A DNA stretch of 64,000 nucleotides, taken from Pedobacter hiemivivus. GTDB lineage: Bacteria > Bacteroidota > Bacteroidia > Sphingobacteriales > Sphingobacteriaceae. Both the position numbers and the translations under genes were made by a program. Shown here piece by piece: positions 37,452 through 46,839 of this stretch; the first letter of the stretch is position 1, and the number at the start of each line of letters is the position of its first letter. The notes below the pieces were generated by a model. That model saw only the letters and a program-made list of their open reading frames with translations, made no database searches and had not been told where the DNA came from. The DNA is taken from the NCBI RefSeq assembly GCF_004331685.1, contig NZ_SJSM01000001.1, forward strand, positions 616,994-680,993, read 5' to 3'.

Positions 37452-39269
37452 TTAGTAATTAGGATTTTGCTGACCAGCTATTTTAGCGTTGGCATTAAAC
37501 TCTGTTAATGGTATTGGCCAGGAGTAACTTTTTGCTTCGTTAAAGGTTAATGGGGTTGATAAATTTCTTGCGGTTCCATAAAATGCTGCTTCCTGCGGAC
37601 CTAAGCGCCAGCGGCAAACATCAAACCACCAGTGACCTTCATGGAATAACTCAGCCCAACGCTCGTAGCGAAGTGGGTTTGTACCCAATACAGGATCATT
37701 GATAGCCGGAGTAGCTGCGGTTAGAGAAGTATAATCTCTGGCCGAAGCCGAATTGATAGGCAGACTATATGCCCTGCGTCTTACCTTGTTGATGTACTCC
37801 AAACCAGTTCCTCCATCGCCAGAGCCAATACTAGCTTCTGCATAAAGAAGGTAAACATCAGCCATACGCAGAAAATACCAATTCCATTTATCATAGTTAA
37901 CCATGTTAAGATGGTAATCTATAGCGGCATATTTTCTAAAACCCCAACCATAAGTGTTTGGTGCACCAGCAAGGTAATCGGGCTTGGAAACCGGAATATT
38001 CTGAAAAGCACCATTCTCCCAGTTGATGTTCAGCACATCCAGCCAAGGTTGCACCAGGTTAACATATAAACGCGGATCGGCAGTTTTATTGGTTCTTACA
38101 GCTGTTGCCGCCGTCCTATAAGCGGGATCCATAATCATTGCAGGATTAGCCGGAGTTGGCGGTTTGCTGCTATCAAATGCAGGATTATTTACCAGCGTGT
38201 AATAGCCTAAAGGATAGCCAAAACGGGTTACATTTTTGTCGTGGACACCTAGATTACCACCATAGCCCAAAGGTCTGGAACCTGTTTCTGTGCCTGTAAG
38301 ACTTAAGATATAGGGCGACCAGATTACCCCATTCAGTGTAGTCGCATTGGGATTGTTCCCCCATGGCCCGTAATTTCCCTTATTGTCGCCATCTATGTTC
38401 ATTTCAAACAAAGATTCTTCATTAAATTCGTTAGCAGTATTGCCGTTAAAGGCATCTTTATATTTTGCATAAGGCATTAATGTCTTTCCGCTGTTGTTGA
38501 TCACATCCAGCAAGGTCGTTTTAGCATTGGCCCAGTCTTCCGTAAACACATAAGCTTTACCCAATAATGCTTTTGCAGACCATTCGGTGGCTCTGCCAAT
38601 TTCGGAAGCGCCCCATACTTTATTGTCCAGTAAAACCGCGGCATCTTTCAGGTCCTGTTTTATAAAATCCCATACCTGTTTTGTGCTGGCCCTACCTTGT
38701 TGGGTCGACTCTACATTTTTAGGTACTTCGGTATAAATGGGTACACCCATTTTACCTTCATTAACTCCCCCTGCTTTAATGTAAGCTTCGCCAAACAAAG
38801 TTTCGAGTTGAAAGTAATAAAAGGCACGCATAAATTTTGCCTGTCCCCTTACTGCATCGATATCTGCCTTCTGACCAGCCGGAGCATAATTTTTCTCATA
38901 AAAATCTGCTGCTTCCAGGGTGATATTACAGGCTCCAGCACCGGCGTATAATGCCGCCCATGCATTTTGCGATTTACCGTTGTTTACACTCAGGTTATTT
39001 GCAGTCATTTCATTCCAGGCTGCATCGCCATTATATTGGGCATCACCTGCGTGCACAGAGTTTTCGAGTGCTTTAGGCATCAGTTCGAAACCATACAGCC
39101 CTATGCTTTTTAAATTACCGTATGCAGGGTTCAAAATGGTATTGAGGTCATTTAAGCTTTTAGGAAACGACCCTGTTGAAACTTTATCAGAGGGCCCAAC
39201 TACAACAGGGTCCTTTTTACATCCGGACATAACTATGACGGCCAGAATGATGATATATATTTTGTTCAT
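37452..39269 (-). CDS. SusD/RagB family outer-membrane glycan-binding lipoprotein (locus 2)
   Basis: A 605-aa lipoprotein: MNKIYIIILAVIVMSGC puts the lipidated Cys at 17. SusD features are the helical repeat GQAKFMRAFYYFQLETLFGE, MADVYLLYAEASI, and the C-terminal RYERWAELFHEGHWWFDVCR. It is larger than the locus 1 SusD, mainly by insertions in the binding face. The start lies 20 bp after the SusC stop, as expected for a co-transcribed pair. Confidence 0.94.
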   Translation of the reverse strand: MNKIYIIILAVIVMSGCKKDPVVVGPSDKVSTGSFPKSLNDLNTILNPAYGNLKSIGLYGFELMPKALENSVHAGDAQYNGDAAWNEMTANNLSVNNGKSQNAWAALYAGAGACNITLEAADFYEKNYAPAGQKADIDAVRGQAKFMRAFYYFQLETLFGEAYIKAGGVNEGKMGVPIYTEVPKNVESTQQGRASTKQVWDFIKQDLKDAAVLLDNKVWGASEIGRATEWSAKALLGKAYVFTEDWANAKTTLLDVINNSGKTLMPYAKYKDAFNGNTANEFNEESLFEMNIDGDNKGNYGPWGNNPNATTLNGVIWSPYILSLTGTETGSRPLGYGGNLGVHDKNVTRFGYPLGYYTLVNNPAFDSSKPPTPANPAMIMDPAYRTAATAVRTNKTADPRLYVNLVQPWLDVLNINWENGAFQNIPVSKPDYLAGAPNTYGWGFRKYAAIDYHLNMVNYDKWNWYFLRMADVYLLYAEASIGSGDGGTGLEYINKVRRRAYSLPINSASARDYTSLTAATPAINDPVLGTNPLRYERWAELFHEGHWWFDVCRWRLGPQEAAFYGTARNLSTPLTFNEAKSYSWPIPLTEFNANAKIAGQQNPNY

Positions 39270-39288
39270 CTCTTTTTAGATTATAGGG

Positions 39289-42200
39289 TTAAAAATTGAC
39301 ATCAATTCCGAAGGAGTAGATTTTGGTTTGCGGATACTGGCTAACCACATCTATACCTCTTGAGGTTACACCTGCATATCCGGAAGGAGAAAATGAAGCG
39401 CCTAGTTCCGGATCAAGACCGCTGTAATTAGTGATGGTAAAAAGATTGGTTCCCATAGCAAATATTCTTGCGCTTTTCACTTTAATCTTCTTTAACATAT
39501 CCCCAGAGAAGGTATAACCTATCTGTAAATTTTTCAGCTTCAGATAATTTCCACTTTCTACAAAATAGCTGTTTACGGATGAGTAATTCCCATTTGGATC
39601 CATGGTAAAATTGCCATTTGGTTGAACGACACCCAATCTTGGTTGATTAGTTACCCCATTCCCATTCAAGAACGATGCTCCCCATACTCTAGGTGAGGTA
39701 TTGCCATCCGAAAAAGGACGCATTTCATAAGCCTTTACACCATTAAATAAATCAACCCCTGCTACGCCAGTAAACAAAAATGCCGCATCAAAGCCTTTAA
39801 AATTTAAACGAATATTGGCACCGTATACCAGCTTAGGGTTAGGATTTCCGATCACCTGGCGATCCCTATCGTTAATATCTCCATCGCCGGTAAGGTCCTG
39901 AAATTGCAGATCCCCAGCCCTTGCAGGTATTCCCAGTACTTTTTGTTTGGCTGCCTCTACATCATTTTGAAATATGCCCAGTACTTTGTATCCATAAAAA
40001 GATCCGAAAGGGAGACCTTTTCTGGTGGTGGTAATGGTTTGATTGGGCATGATCTGAAAGGCTATATCCCCATTGTTATAAAAATTATATCCGTCTAGAA
40101 ATTCTGAGGTGGTTTCGGAGGTAAGTTTGGTCACCTCATTTTTGTTCCATCCCCCAGTCACACTAATATCGAACCCTAAATCACTGATTTTGGATCTGTA
40201 ACCTAGCATAATTTCTAAGCCCTTGTTACTCACATTACCAATATTGGTAAGGTAATTTCCTGCAATACCGGCACTTGGTGCTAGTGGCAGCGCATACAGC
40301 ATATCACTCGTCTCTTTGTTATAATATTCAAGTGTGAAGTATAGTTTGTTGCTTAACAGTGCAGCATCCAAACCTATATTGGTTTCTTTTACGGTTTCCC
40401 AATGCAGATTTGGATTCGGTATACCGCTATAGGTTACGCCCGGTATAATGGTTCCATTAGGTGCAAAGTTGGCCCCTCCGGCACTTCCGTTGCCTAAACT
40501 ATTAAATGGCTGGTAAAGGGAAAGGAATGCATAGGTACCAATATTACTGTTTCCCAGCTCCCCATAGCTTGCACGTAGTTTCAGGTTATCCACTACAGGC
40601 AATGCTGCTTTAAAGAAGGGTTCCTCAGAAATGTTCCATGCGGCAGAAACCGATGGAAATACACCTCTTTGTTTATTGGGACCAAAAACGGTAAAGTTTG
40701 CATCTTCCCTGATAGAGGCTGATAAATAATACTTACTATTATAATTGTAATTTAAGCGGGCAAATAAAGATTTTACAAGCGCGTTGTTATCTCTCCTGCC
40801 GGTAACAAAGTAAGTGGTGCCTGCTGTAGGTACCAGTGAATAGTCCCTGCCAGCCTCCGCAGATATATCGGTTGAGGTGACATTAGCGTCGTTATACCTT
40901 CCGGTGATCTGTTCGAAACCAGCTATGGCGTTAATATTGTGTTTATCCAGTGTTTTGTTATAGGTAAGAATATAATTGGTTAGTAGCGACTGGCTTTCTA
41001 TAGCCACCTTATTTAAGGAGTTTTTCCCCGCCCCAACGCCGCCTATAGAAAAGGCATTCTGGTAGTAGTTTTGTGTTTCATTATAAAAAGTGTAGCCAAC
41101 ATTGGTCCTGAAAGTAAGATCAAACGGCAACTTAATTTCTGCATAAACATTTCCCTGAAAATTATTCTTATAATTCTCTACGCTTGCATTATCAATAGCG
41201 CCTACCGGATGTGTTCCTGAGAATGCCAGTAAGGGATACCCTGTAGGTAATGTACCATAAGAACCGTCCTTATTATACACCGGAATGATGGGCAAGGTAC
41301 GGAAAGGTGCATTGTGCAATTGAGCCTCTATACCTACGTTTTGCGGATTAGAAGTACTGCGGCGCGATACAGATAACTGTTCTCCGAATTTTAGCCAGTT
41401 ACCTATCTTAAAGTTAGTATTGATCCTGCCGCCGCCAATGTTAGAAAAGTTTTTTCTAGCTACGCCCTCCTGCTTATTATAAAAACCAGACACCAGGTAA
41501 TCTACCACTGGAACCGCACCACTAAATGAAAAGTTGTGATTCTGCTCGCTGCCATTGTTGAAAGTCTCATCAATCCAATCGGTATTGGCTAAAGTATCCA
41601 AACGTGGGGCATTGGTAAACCTGCCCGGGTTAATGATATTCTGTAACTTAATGTAATTTTCTTTATCCAGCAGTTCGCCAACTTTGGGTGTAGATACACC
41701 ATAGCGATAATTGTAATTAAATTTCGGGATTGGCGATGTCCCTTTTTTGGTAGTAATCAGCACTACTCCGCCTGCAGCTGCGGCGCCATATATAGAAGCT
41801 GCAGCTGCATCTTTAAGGACGTCCATGCTTTCGATGTCCTGCACGTTTATACTACTGACATTATCAACCCTCACTCCATCTACGATGTACAGTGGGTTAG
41901 GCTGATTCAGTGAAGATACCCCCCTGATGATTATGGTTGGGGAAGCATCAGGTGCACCAGAGTTTTTTACAATGTTAACACCTGCAACCCTGCCCTGCAA
42001 TGCTTCTACCGCATTGGTTATGGGTTGATTTTTAAAATCATCGCCCTTTACGGATGATATGGACCCCGTAAGATCTTTCCTTCTCTGGGTGCCATAACCT
42101 ACGACAACAATTTCATTTAACTGTCTGTTGTCTTCCTGTAGTTGCACACTGATTGCGGTTTTTCCGACTACAGCAACCTCCTGGGTGGCATAGCCAATCA

Positions 42201-42435
42201 TGGAAAACACGAGCCAATCTCCGGCCGCATTGTTGACCACAATACTATAAGTACCGTCTGCTTTTGTAGCCTGACCAATAGTAGAACCTTTTAATTGGAT
42301 GTTAACTCCCGGAAAAGGAGTTCCGTGTGTATCTGTTACTCTACCACTTACAGTTACCCTTTGTGCAAAGGAGAACAATGAGGCGAGTGAAAGTACACAA
42401 CAAAAACCCAGCGATTTTAGTAATTGTCTTTTCAT
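39289..42435 (-). CDS. SusC/RagA family TonB-dependent outer-membrane transporter (locus 2)
   Basis: I chose ATG 42433-42435 (21 codons inside the longest frame) because the product then starts with the signal peptide MKRQLLKSLGFCCVLSLASL, cleaved near FSFAQ. The 1048-aa protein has a carboxypeptidase-like domain (VSGRVTDTHGTPFPGVNIQL), the LNEIVVVGYGTQRRKDLTG segment, a plug with NPLYIVDGVRVDNVSS and SMDVLKDAAAASIYGAAAAGG, and a barrel ending YSFGIDVNF. Normal SusC length. It imports the glycan handled by the downstream SusD, GH71 and GH97. Confidence 0.95.
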   Translation of the reverse strand: MKRQLLKSLGFCCVLSLASLFSFAQRVTVSGRVTDTHGTPFPGVNIQLKGSTIGQATKADGTYSIVVNNAAGDWLVFSMIGYATQEVAVVGKTAISVQLQEDNRQLNEIVVVGYGTQRRKDLTGSISSVKGDDFKNQPITNAVEALQGRVAGVNIVKNSGAPDASPTIIIRGVSSLNQPNPLYIVDGVRVDNVSSINVQDIESMDVLKDAAAASIYGAAAAGGVVLITTKKGTSPIPKFNYNYRYGVSTPKVGELLDKENYIKLQNIINPGRFTNAPRLDTLANTDWIDETFNNGSEQNHNFSFSGAVPVVDYLVSGFYNKQEGVARKNFSNIGGGRINTNFKIGNWLKFGEQLSVSRRSTSNPQNVGIEAQLHNAPFRTLPIIPVYNKDGSYGTLPTGYPLLAFSGTHPVGAIDNASVENYKNNFQGNVYAEIKLPFDLTFRTNVGYTFYNETQNYYQNAFSIGGVGAGKNSLNKVAIESQSLLTNYILTYNKTLDKHNINAIAGFEQITGRYNDANVTSTDISAEAGRDYSLVPTAGTTYFVTGRRDNNALVKSLFARLNYNYNSKYYLSASIREDANFTVFGPNKQRGVFPSVSAAWNISEEPFFKAALPVVDNLKLRASYGELGNSNIGTYAFLSLYQPFNSLGNGSAGGANFAPNGTIIPGVTYSGIPNPNLHWETVKETNIGLDAALLSNKLYFTLEYYNKETSDMLYALPLAPSAGIAGNYLTNIGNVSNKGLEIMLGYRSKISDLGFDISVTGGWNKNEVTKLTSETTSEFLDGYNFYNNGDIAFQIMPNQTITTTRKGLPFGSFYGYKVLGIFQNDVEAAKQKVLGIPARAGDLQFQDLTGDGDINDRDRQVIGNPNPKLVYGANIRLNFKGFDAAFLFTGVAGVDLFNGVKAYEMRPFSDGNTSPRVWGASFLNGNGVTNQPRLGVVQPNGNFTMDPNGNYSSVNSYFVESGNYLKLKNLQIGYTFSGDMLKKIKVKSARIFAMGTNLFTITNYSGLDPELGASFSPSGYAGVTSRGIDVVSQYPQTKIYSFGIDVNF

Positions 42436-42644
42436 TAGATTTATATTTTGGTTAGTTTTTATCCGTGCTGCCAATGGGTCGTCACAAATACATATCAAAG
42501 TGAATCTAAAAAATGGACAGTATCAATTTTCAAAAATCGAATATAAACGATACAGACCACAAAAACACACAACAAGCTAAACAACAGTAAGTTACAAACA
42601 AGACGACATTAAAAAATATAAACGAAATATAAGCTACAAATCAC

Positions 42645-44243
42645 TTATATCGTATTAATAGACAGGATGGTATCTTCAAAATCATCATTAGGTATTAGAG
42701 ATTTACTCTTGATCCTTGCTTTATAATTGTAAATGGTATTCATAGAGTATTCTAAAATACTCGCAATCTTCTCGGTATCACTTATACCTAGCCTAATGAG
42801 TGCAAATATCCTGAGGTCTGTATTTAACAATTGTCCGGCATTTAGCTTCACCTGATGTTCGGCTGCAAAGAGTGAATTAAAGGCTTCTACAAAGTTGGGA
42901 AACAGGGTAAGAAAGGCTTTATCGAAATTCACAAACAACTCCTCCTTTTCCTTTTTCAAATTGATGTTGTTAACCAGCTGCTGTATATCTTCGAACTTTT
43001 TGGTGACCAGTTTATTGTTTACAGATCGCTTAAATCGGTCAAGCTTGGTAATGTATTCTGAAATGAGGTTAAAGTAGTAGCCGATATATTCTTCTTTAAT
43101 CTTATCTGCTTCATTCAGTTTATCGATGGTTTGTTGCAGAGAAATGTTGGTGTTCACAATAATTTTATCTGCTTTTCGCAGTTTCTTTAACTGTCTGGAG
43201 ATGATAAAGGCAAATAAAATGACTATGGCGGCAAGTAAAGTCAGCAAGGAAGCATAAATAAATAAAATACGTCGCTGTTCTTCTACGGAGTTGATCTTTT
43301 TTCCGGCAATAACCATTAAAATCTGGCTAACCTGCATTTTGCGCTGCCTTGCACCATAATAACTAGCATCGTTCATCGCCTCGTTTATATAGACATATGC
43401 ATTTTTTATATCGCCCTTTTTATGCAGTAGCTGGGCCAGATTGAGCATTGCGGCAGCTTCCTTTGTGGAAGATTTAATATCGGCTATGGCGGCCATTTCC
43501 AATAATTTGATGGCCTCGTCATTCTCGCCGTTCTGAATGTATATATCACTTAATGTTGATGCGGTAACCGCCAACTCATGATCGGTAAGCGGATAGTCTT
43601 TCATTAGCTTTTTTAATAACACAGCTGCCTGATCCCGTTTGCCAAGTTTTAGGTATTTTAATCCTAAATTATAAGTATAGCTGTAAGACTGTGGACTGGA
43701 GAGCGCTATAGCAGAATCGATGTAAATGCCAGCCCTTTTATTATAAATTGGCGCATAATAATTATCCTTATCATAATCTGCCAGATCGTAATAAGTACGT
43801 GCAGTAAGAAAATAATACTCTTGTTTCAAACTGTCGGGTAAAATTTTAACATCAACCGTATTTAAGGAGTCAAAGGTTTCTTTAAACATACCGGAAGAAA
43901 GCAGAATAAAGCCAAACTTAATCTTACCATCTGCAATTTTAACCGGATCATTTAGCAAGCGACCGGTGGCCTGCATTTTTTGTGAAAAAAAGAATGCCTT
44001 ATCATAATTGAAGGACTTGTATTCATGATAAAGGGCACTAAAGAGCCTATATTTTTCTGCAGGACTTAAATGCTCGTTTAAGGCCTGTTCCAATCGTGCG
44101 ATCCGCTGCAGCTTATGTCCATCAAAGTCTTGCTTTTTAGTAATGGTTTGGCTTAACTGTTCCAGCGTATCTTCTGAAAGATTTTGAGCAAATAAAGGAA
44201 CTGTTAGTGTTAAAATTAACAGAAATAGTAGACTTTTTTTCAT
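42645..44243 (-). CDS. SusR-like TPR / transmembrane / HTH regulator (DUF6377 type)
   Basis: Start taken at ATG 44241-44243, which opens the signal sequence MKKSLLFLLILTLTVPLFAQ. In the 537-aa long-frame numbering: periplasmic TPR-type helices (about 60-325), one membrane segment (331-354, ILFIYASLLTLLAAIVILFA), a coiled coil (about 360-400), and a C-terminal LuxR-like HTH (about 482-515, IRLGISDTEKIASILEYSMN). This is the SusR architecture, in which a periplasmic sensor in the inner membrane controls the starch-utilisation genes. It lies directly upstream of the SusC of locus 2 on the same strand, so it is the likely regulator of the alpha-glucan locus. Confidence 0.85.
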   Translation of the reverse strand: MKKSLLFLLILTLTVPLFAQNLSEDTLEQLSQTITKKQDFDGHKLQRIARLEQALNEHLSPAEKYRLFSALYHEYKSFNYDKAFFFSQKMQATGRLLNDPVKIADGKIKFGFILLSSGMFKETFDSLNTVDVKILPDSLKQEYYFLTARTYYDLADYDKDNYYAPIYNKRAGIYIDSAIALSSPQSYSYTYNLGLKYLKLGKRDQAAVLLKKLMKDYPLTDHELAVTASTLSDIYIQNGENDEAIKLLEMAAIADIKSSTKEAAAMLNLAQLLHKKGDIKNAYVYINEAMNDASYYGARQRKMQVSQILMVIAGKKINSVEEQRRILFIYASLLTLLAAIVILFAFIISRQLKKLRKADKIIVNTNISLQQTIDKLNEADKIKEEYIGYYFNLISEYITKLDRFKRSVNNKLVTKKFEDIQQLVNNINLKKEKEELFVNFDKAFLTLFPNFVEAFNSLFAAEHQVKLNAGQLLNTDLRIFALIRLGISDTEKIASILEYSMNTIYNYKARIKSKSLIPNDDFEDTILSINTI

Positions 44244-44347
44244 AAGAGCTGAGCACATTTGGTTTGGTTCGTTTAGTTTGGTGTAAACAAATTAAGAAAA
44301 TAATCTCTTCTACCTCCATTTTTATCATTTATGAACACGTAAAAGGA

Positions 44348-45742
44348 TTACTTCGTTTTTTTGGGAACCAATTCATCTGGAAAATGATTGATTAAAAAGG
44401 CTACCAAACTATGTGACTTTTGATTTTTAGCCACATGATAAAGCTCCTTCAGCATATCCAATGGAAACTCCTTCTTGGCATCTATCCACATATCAAAAGC
44501 ATCCCAACTTTCGCCATAACGATCTCCAATATATCCGCAAACCCTATTTAGTTCCTTGACAATCATCTTCACGAGAATTGGCGGCATTAGTTCCAAAGGA
44601 ATATTAAGAATTATATCCAAAAGGATTTTAAGGATCAGTTCGTAAGCATAGAAGGCTTTATTTTTAACGGATCTCTCCCAGCAAGTTTTAAGGCTTTTTT
44701 CAAAAATTGATATGAAGCCAGAGATCAAGTAGTATTCGTGTTTGACCAACAGATCTATGATATCCTTTCGAAAATCCTCATCGCCGATAAAGTCCTCAAT
44801 ATGTTTGGGACTGGGGTTAAGGATCAACTCACCGACTTCTTCAAGATCCTTTTTCAGTTTTTCTGCTGACCTGACCTCAATCTCAATATATTTTAGGAGT
44901 TCATCAAAAAATTCTTCGAGAGAAGGCACCTCGACAACAACGATTCCATCTTTGTTGCGATATGGCTGATCATTATAACCTTTACCGGCGTAGTGCACTT
45001 GGAAGATCTCATGAGGATAGCTGATCGTTGTGGATTTAAATACATTCTTACTCCAGTCCACAGCCGTGAGCACATTAATATCATTAAGAGCATACCCTAT
45101 CACTAAAGTGGTCGATTCTTTTATGGTCAGTGGCAATTTGGTATGTCGGTATTCATTTGGACGGAAAAGCGTGGTATAATCTTCCTGGGAGATCACTATT
45201 GATTTAGGAACTTTCTTAGTCCCATGCAGGTGATAGATCGGAATGATACCTTTAGGAGACATTAGCTGTTCAGAAGGTGTCAAAGTCAGGCTTTTGCCCG
45301 GAAGCAGACACTCGAGCACCATATCGTAATTGGTCGTGATAATCCAGGAAGGATCAATCTTTAACAGGTAACGACTAAAAGTTTCACGGATATCATCGTC
45401 TGGATAATAGGCTGTCAGATCCGCAACATGCTGCTTAAACTCAAGGGAAACCTCATCGTAATCACGGTTATCCTTATTCGAAACTTCCAGAATAATGCGG
45501 CTGACTACCTCAGGTAGGGAGCTTCCCTTCTCAAGTTTATCCTTAACTGTAAACTCGTATTTCTTAGCAACCTTATTGATTAACTGAAGCCAGTTCAGAG
45601 CAACAGGAGGATTATCTTCATCATTCATTAATGCCATAGAAAATCCAGCACCTACGAACAGCCCAAGGTTACCGTAAACAGATGACTGGGCAATAAAAAT
45701 CAGTGCCTCAGCACGAGTAATGGTTTTCTTTTTTAATTTCAA
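44348..45742 (-). CDS. SIR2-like domain protein, putative NADase defence effector
   Basis: A 464-aa soluble protein. N-terminal SIR2-type motifs: GLFVGAGFS (27-35, NAD-binding), TTNYD (136-140), HLHGT with probable catalytic His (171-175), VISQEDY (183-189) and LVIGYALND (213-221). This layout fits the SIR2_2 proteins found in anti-phage systems, where the domain depletes NAD+ in infected cells. The C-terminal 200 residues are helical and match no family I recognise; they may be the sensor. It stands alone at the edge of the island: the upstream neighbour is a small orphan ORF and the downstream one is the SusR-like gene. Confidence 0.78.
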   Translation of the reverse strand: MKLKKKTITRAEALIFIAQSSVYGNLGLFVGAGFSMALMNDEDNPPVALNWLQLINKVAKKYEFTVKDKLEKGSSLPEVVSRIILEVSNKDNRDYDEVSLEFKQHVADLTAYYPDDDIRETFSRYLLKIDPSWIITTNYDMVLECLLPGKSLTLTPSEQLMSPKGIIPIYHLHGTKKVPKSIVISQEDYTTLFRPNEYRHTKLPLTIKESTTLVIGYALNDINVLTAVDWSKNVFKSTTISYPHEIFQVHYAGKGYNDQPYRNKDGIVVVEVPSLEEFFDELLKYIEIEVRSAEKLKKDLEEVGELILNPSPKHIEDFIGDEDFRKDIIDLLVKHEYYLISGFISIFEKSLKTCWERSVKNKAFYAYELILKILLDIILNIPLELMPPILVKMIVKELNRVCGYIGDRYGESWDAFDMWIDAKKEFPLDMLKELYHVAKNQKSHSLVAFLINHFPDELVPKKTK

Positions 45743-45865
45743 ATCGAGTAAGTTAATTTCCCGAATATAAATTAAAATCCAAGCTGAAACAATTTGTATC
45801 TGAATTCAATACATAATTGAAGCGATGTCACTCATACACTTTATTTGATATGGGTTACCGGTCAC

Positions 45866-46084
45866 CTATTCATCGGATGTCCACCAATGTTGTTCCTTTT
45901 TCGTGAGATTCCATCGTTGGTATTTGTCGTTATCGTAAACCATCACATATAGTTTGATACCTGCCTCCGATACTGCCGCATAAATATCTTCGTGCAAGGT
46001 CTTTGAAATACCTAGGCCCATATGTATTGCCTTAAGGGCATTGCTGACGGGTATAAATAAATTCCCAACGTGGTTCAGTAACAC
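45866..46084 (-). CDS. Small hypothetical protein (GTG start or truncated)
   Basis: A 72-residue frame starting with GTG; an internal ATG at codon 22 gives a 51-aa version. The sequence has normal protein composition, with DIYAAVSEAGIKLYVMVYDN and a tryptophan-rich end (QRWNLTKKEQHWWTSDE). The frame stays open upstream toward 46100, so it may be the remnant of a longer gene. No recognisable domain. Confidence 0.3.
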   Translation of the reverse strand: MLLNHVGNLFIPVSNALKAIHMGLGISKTLHEDIYAAVSEAGIKLYVMVYDNDKYQRWNLTKKEQHWWTSDE

Positions 46085-46147
46085 GAGCCGATTATCATTG
46101 GTTCGATTTAACAGTCCTGTACAAACAGGATTTTAGTATTTTGCGTC

Positions 46148-46798
46148 ATGAAATTTATTACCAGCAGCGAAGAAAATGAGATGCAAACTGTCATTCAGAA
46201 CGGTAAAGCAGAACTTTTGGATACCTTTGAAAAAGGTTTTCAGACCCAGGAAGATACGTTGGACATATTCATGGATTCAGTTGATCATTGTACTTTAAAC
46301 GGTTTTGATGATGATAAAATCATTTGGAATGCCGCAGCATTTATCAATATCGTTTCTCTAGATCTTAAACATATTGTAGCAGACCTATTGCTTTCAGAAG
46401 GTAACTGGAAAAAACGCGTTCATGCCAGGCACGCCAGTATGCTCATTTATGAGAGCACAATAGACCTTTTTTCTTTAATGGGAAAAGATTTCAAACACAT
46501 CATTCGCAAACTCAGCAATTATGAAAGCATCGAATCCCAATTAAAGGAAGTCAGACAGCAAATGAACCAGTTCAAAACTACCCATGAGAAAACTTTAAAC
46601 GAAATTAGGAATGTCGCTACTGCACATCGTGACCAAAATGTAAAACTTCAATTCGACACCATAACTCAGCTCAGTTGGTTTGCCGTATATAAACAAGCTA
46701 AAGAACTGGACGAAATATTAAATAAATTAGGCCCAATTTTGCAGGAAATTATCAACCGTTCAATTGAGGAATTGGACAAAGGCAGCAAAAGAATTTAA
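46148..46798 (+). CDS. HEPN-like (AbiU2-type) all-helical protein
   Basis: A 216-aa all-helical protein. The segment EIRNVATAHRDQN holds Arg154-Asn155 and His160, the R-x5-H pattern of HEPN ribonucleases and especially of the HEPN AbiU2 group, where a related RNxxxAH is conserved. HEPN proteins of this kind act in abortive infection or as toxins. It converges with the GYF/HEPN gene (42 bp between stops), and no antitoxin partner is obvious next to it. Confidence 0.55.
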   Translation: MKFITSSEENEMQTVIQNGKAELLDTFEKGFQTQEDTLDIFMDSVDHCTLNGFDDDKIIWNAAAFINIVSLDLKHIVADLLLSEGNWKKRVHARHASMLIYESTIDLFSLMGKDFKHIIRKLSNYESIESQLKEVRQQMNQFKTTHEKTLNEIRNVATAHRDQNVKLQFDTITQLSWFAVYKQAKELDEILNKLGPILQEIINRSIEELDKGSKRI

Positions 46799-46839
46799 AA
46801 ATTGAAACACCTGATACGTTCAATTGACAGAAATACTTG

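Noticed and set aside
44348..45742. Complete Thoeris or DSR system
   Set aside because: The SIR2 protein has no TIR partner nearby and is too short for DSR proteins, so only a generic SIR2 effector call is supported.
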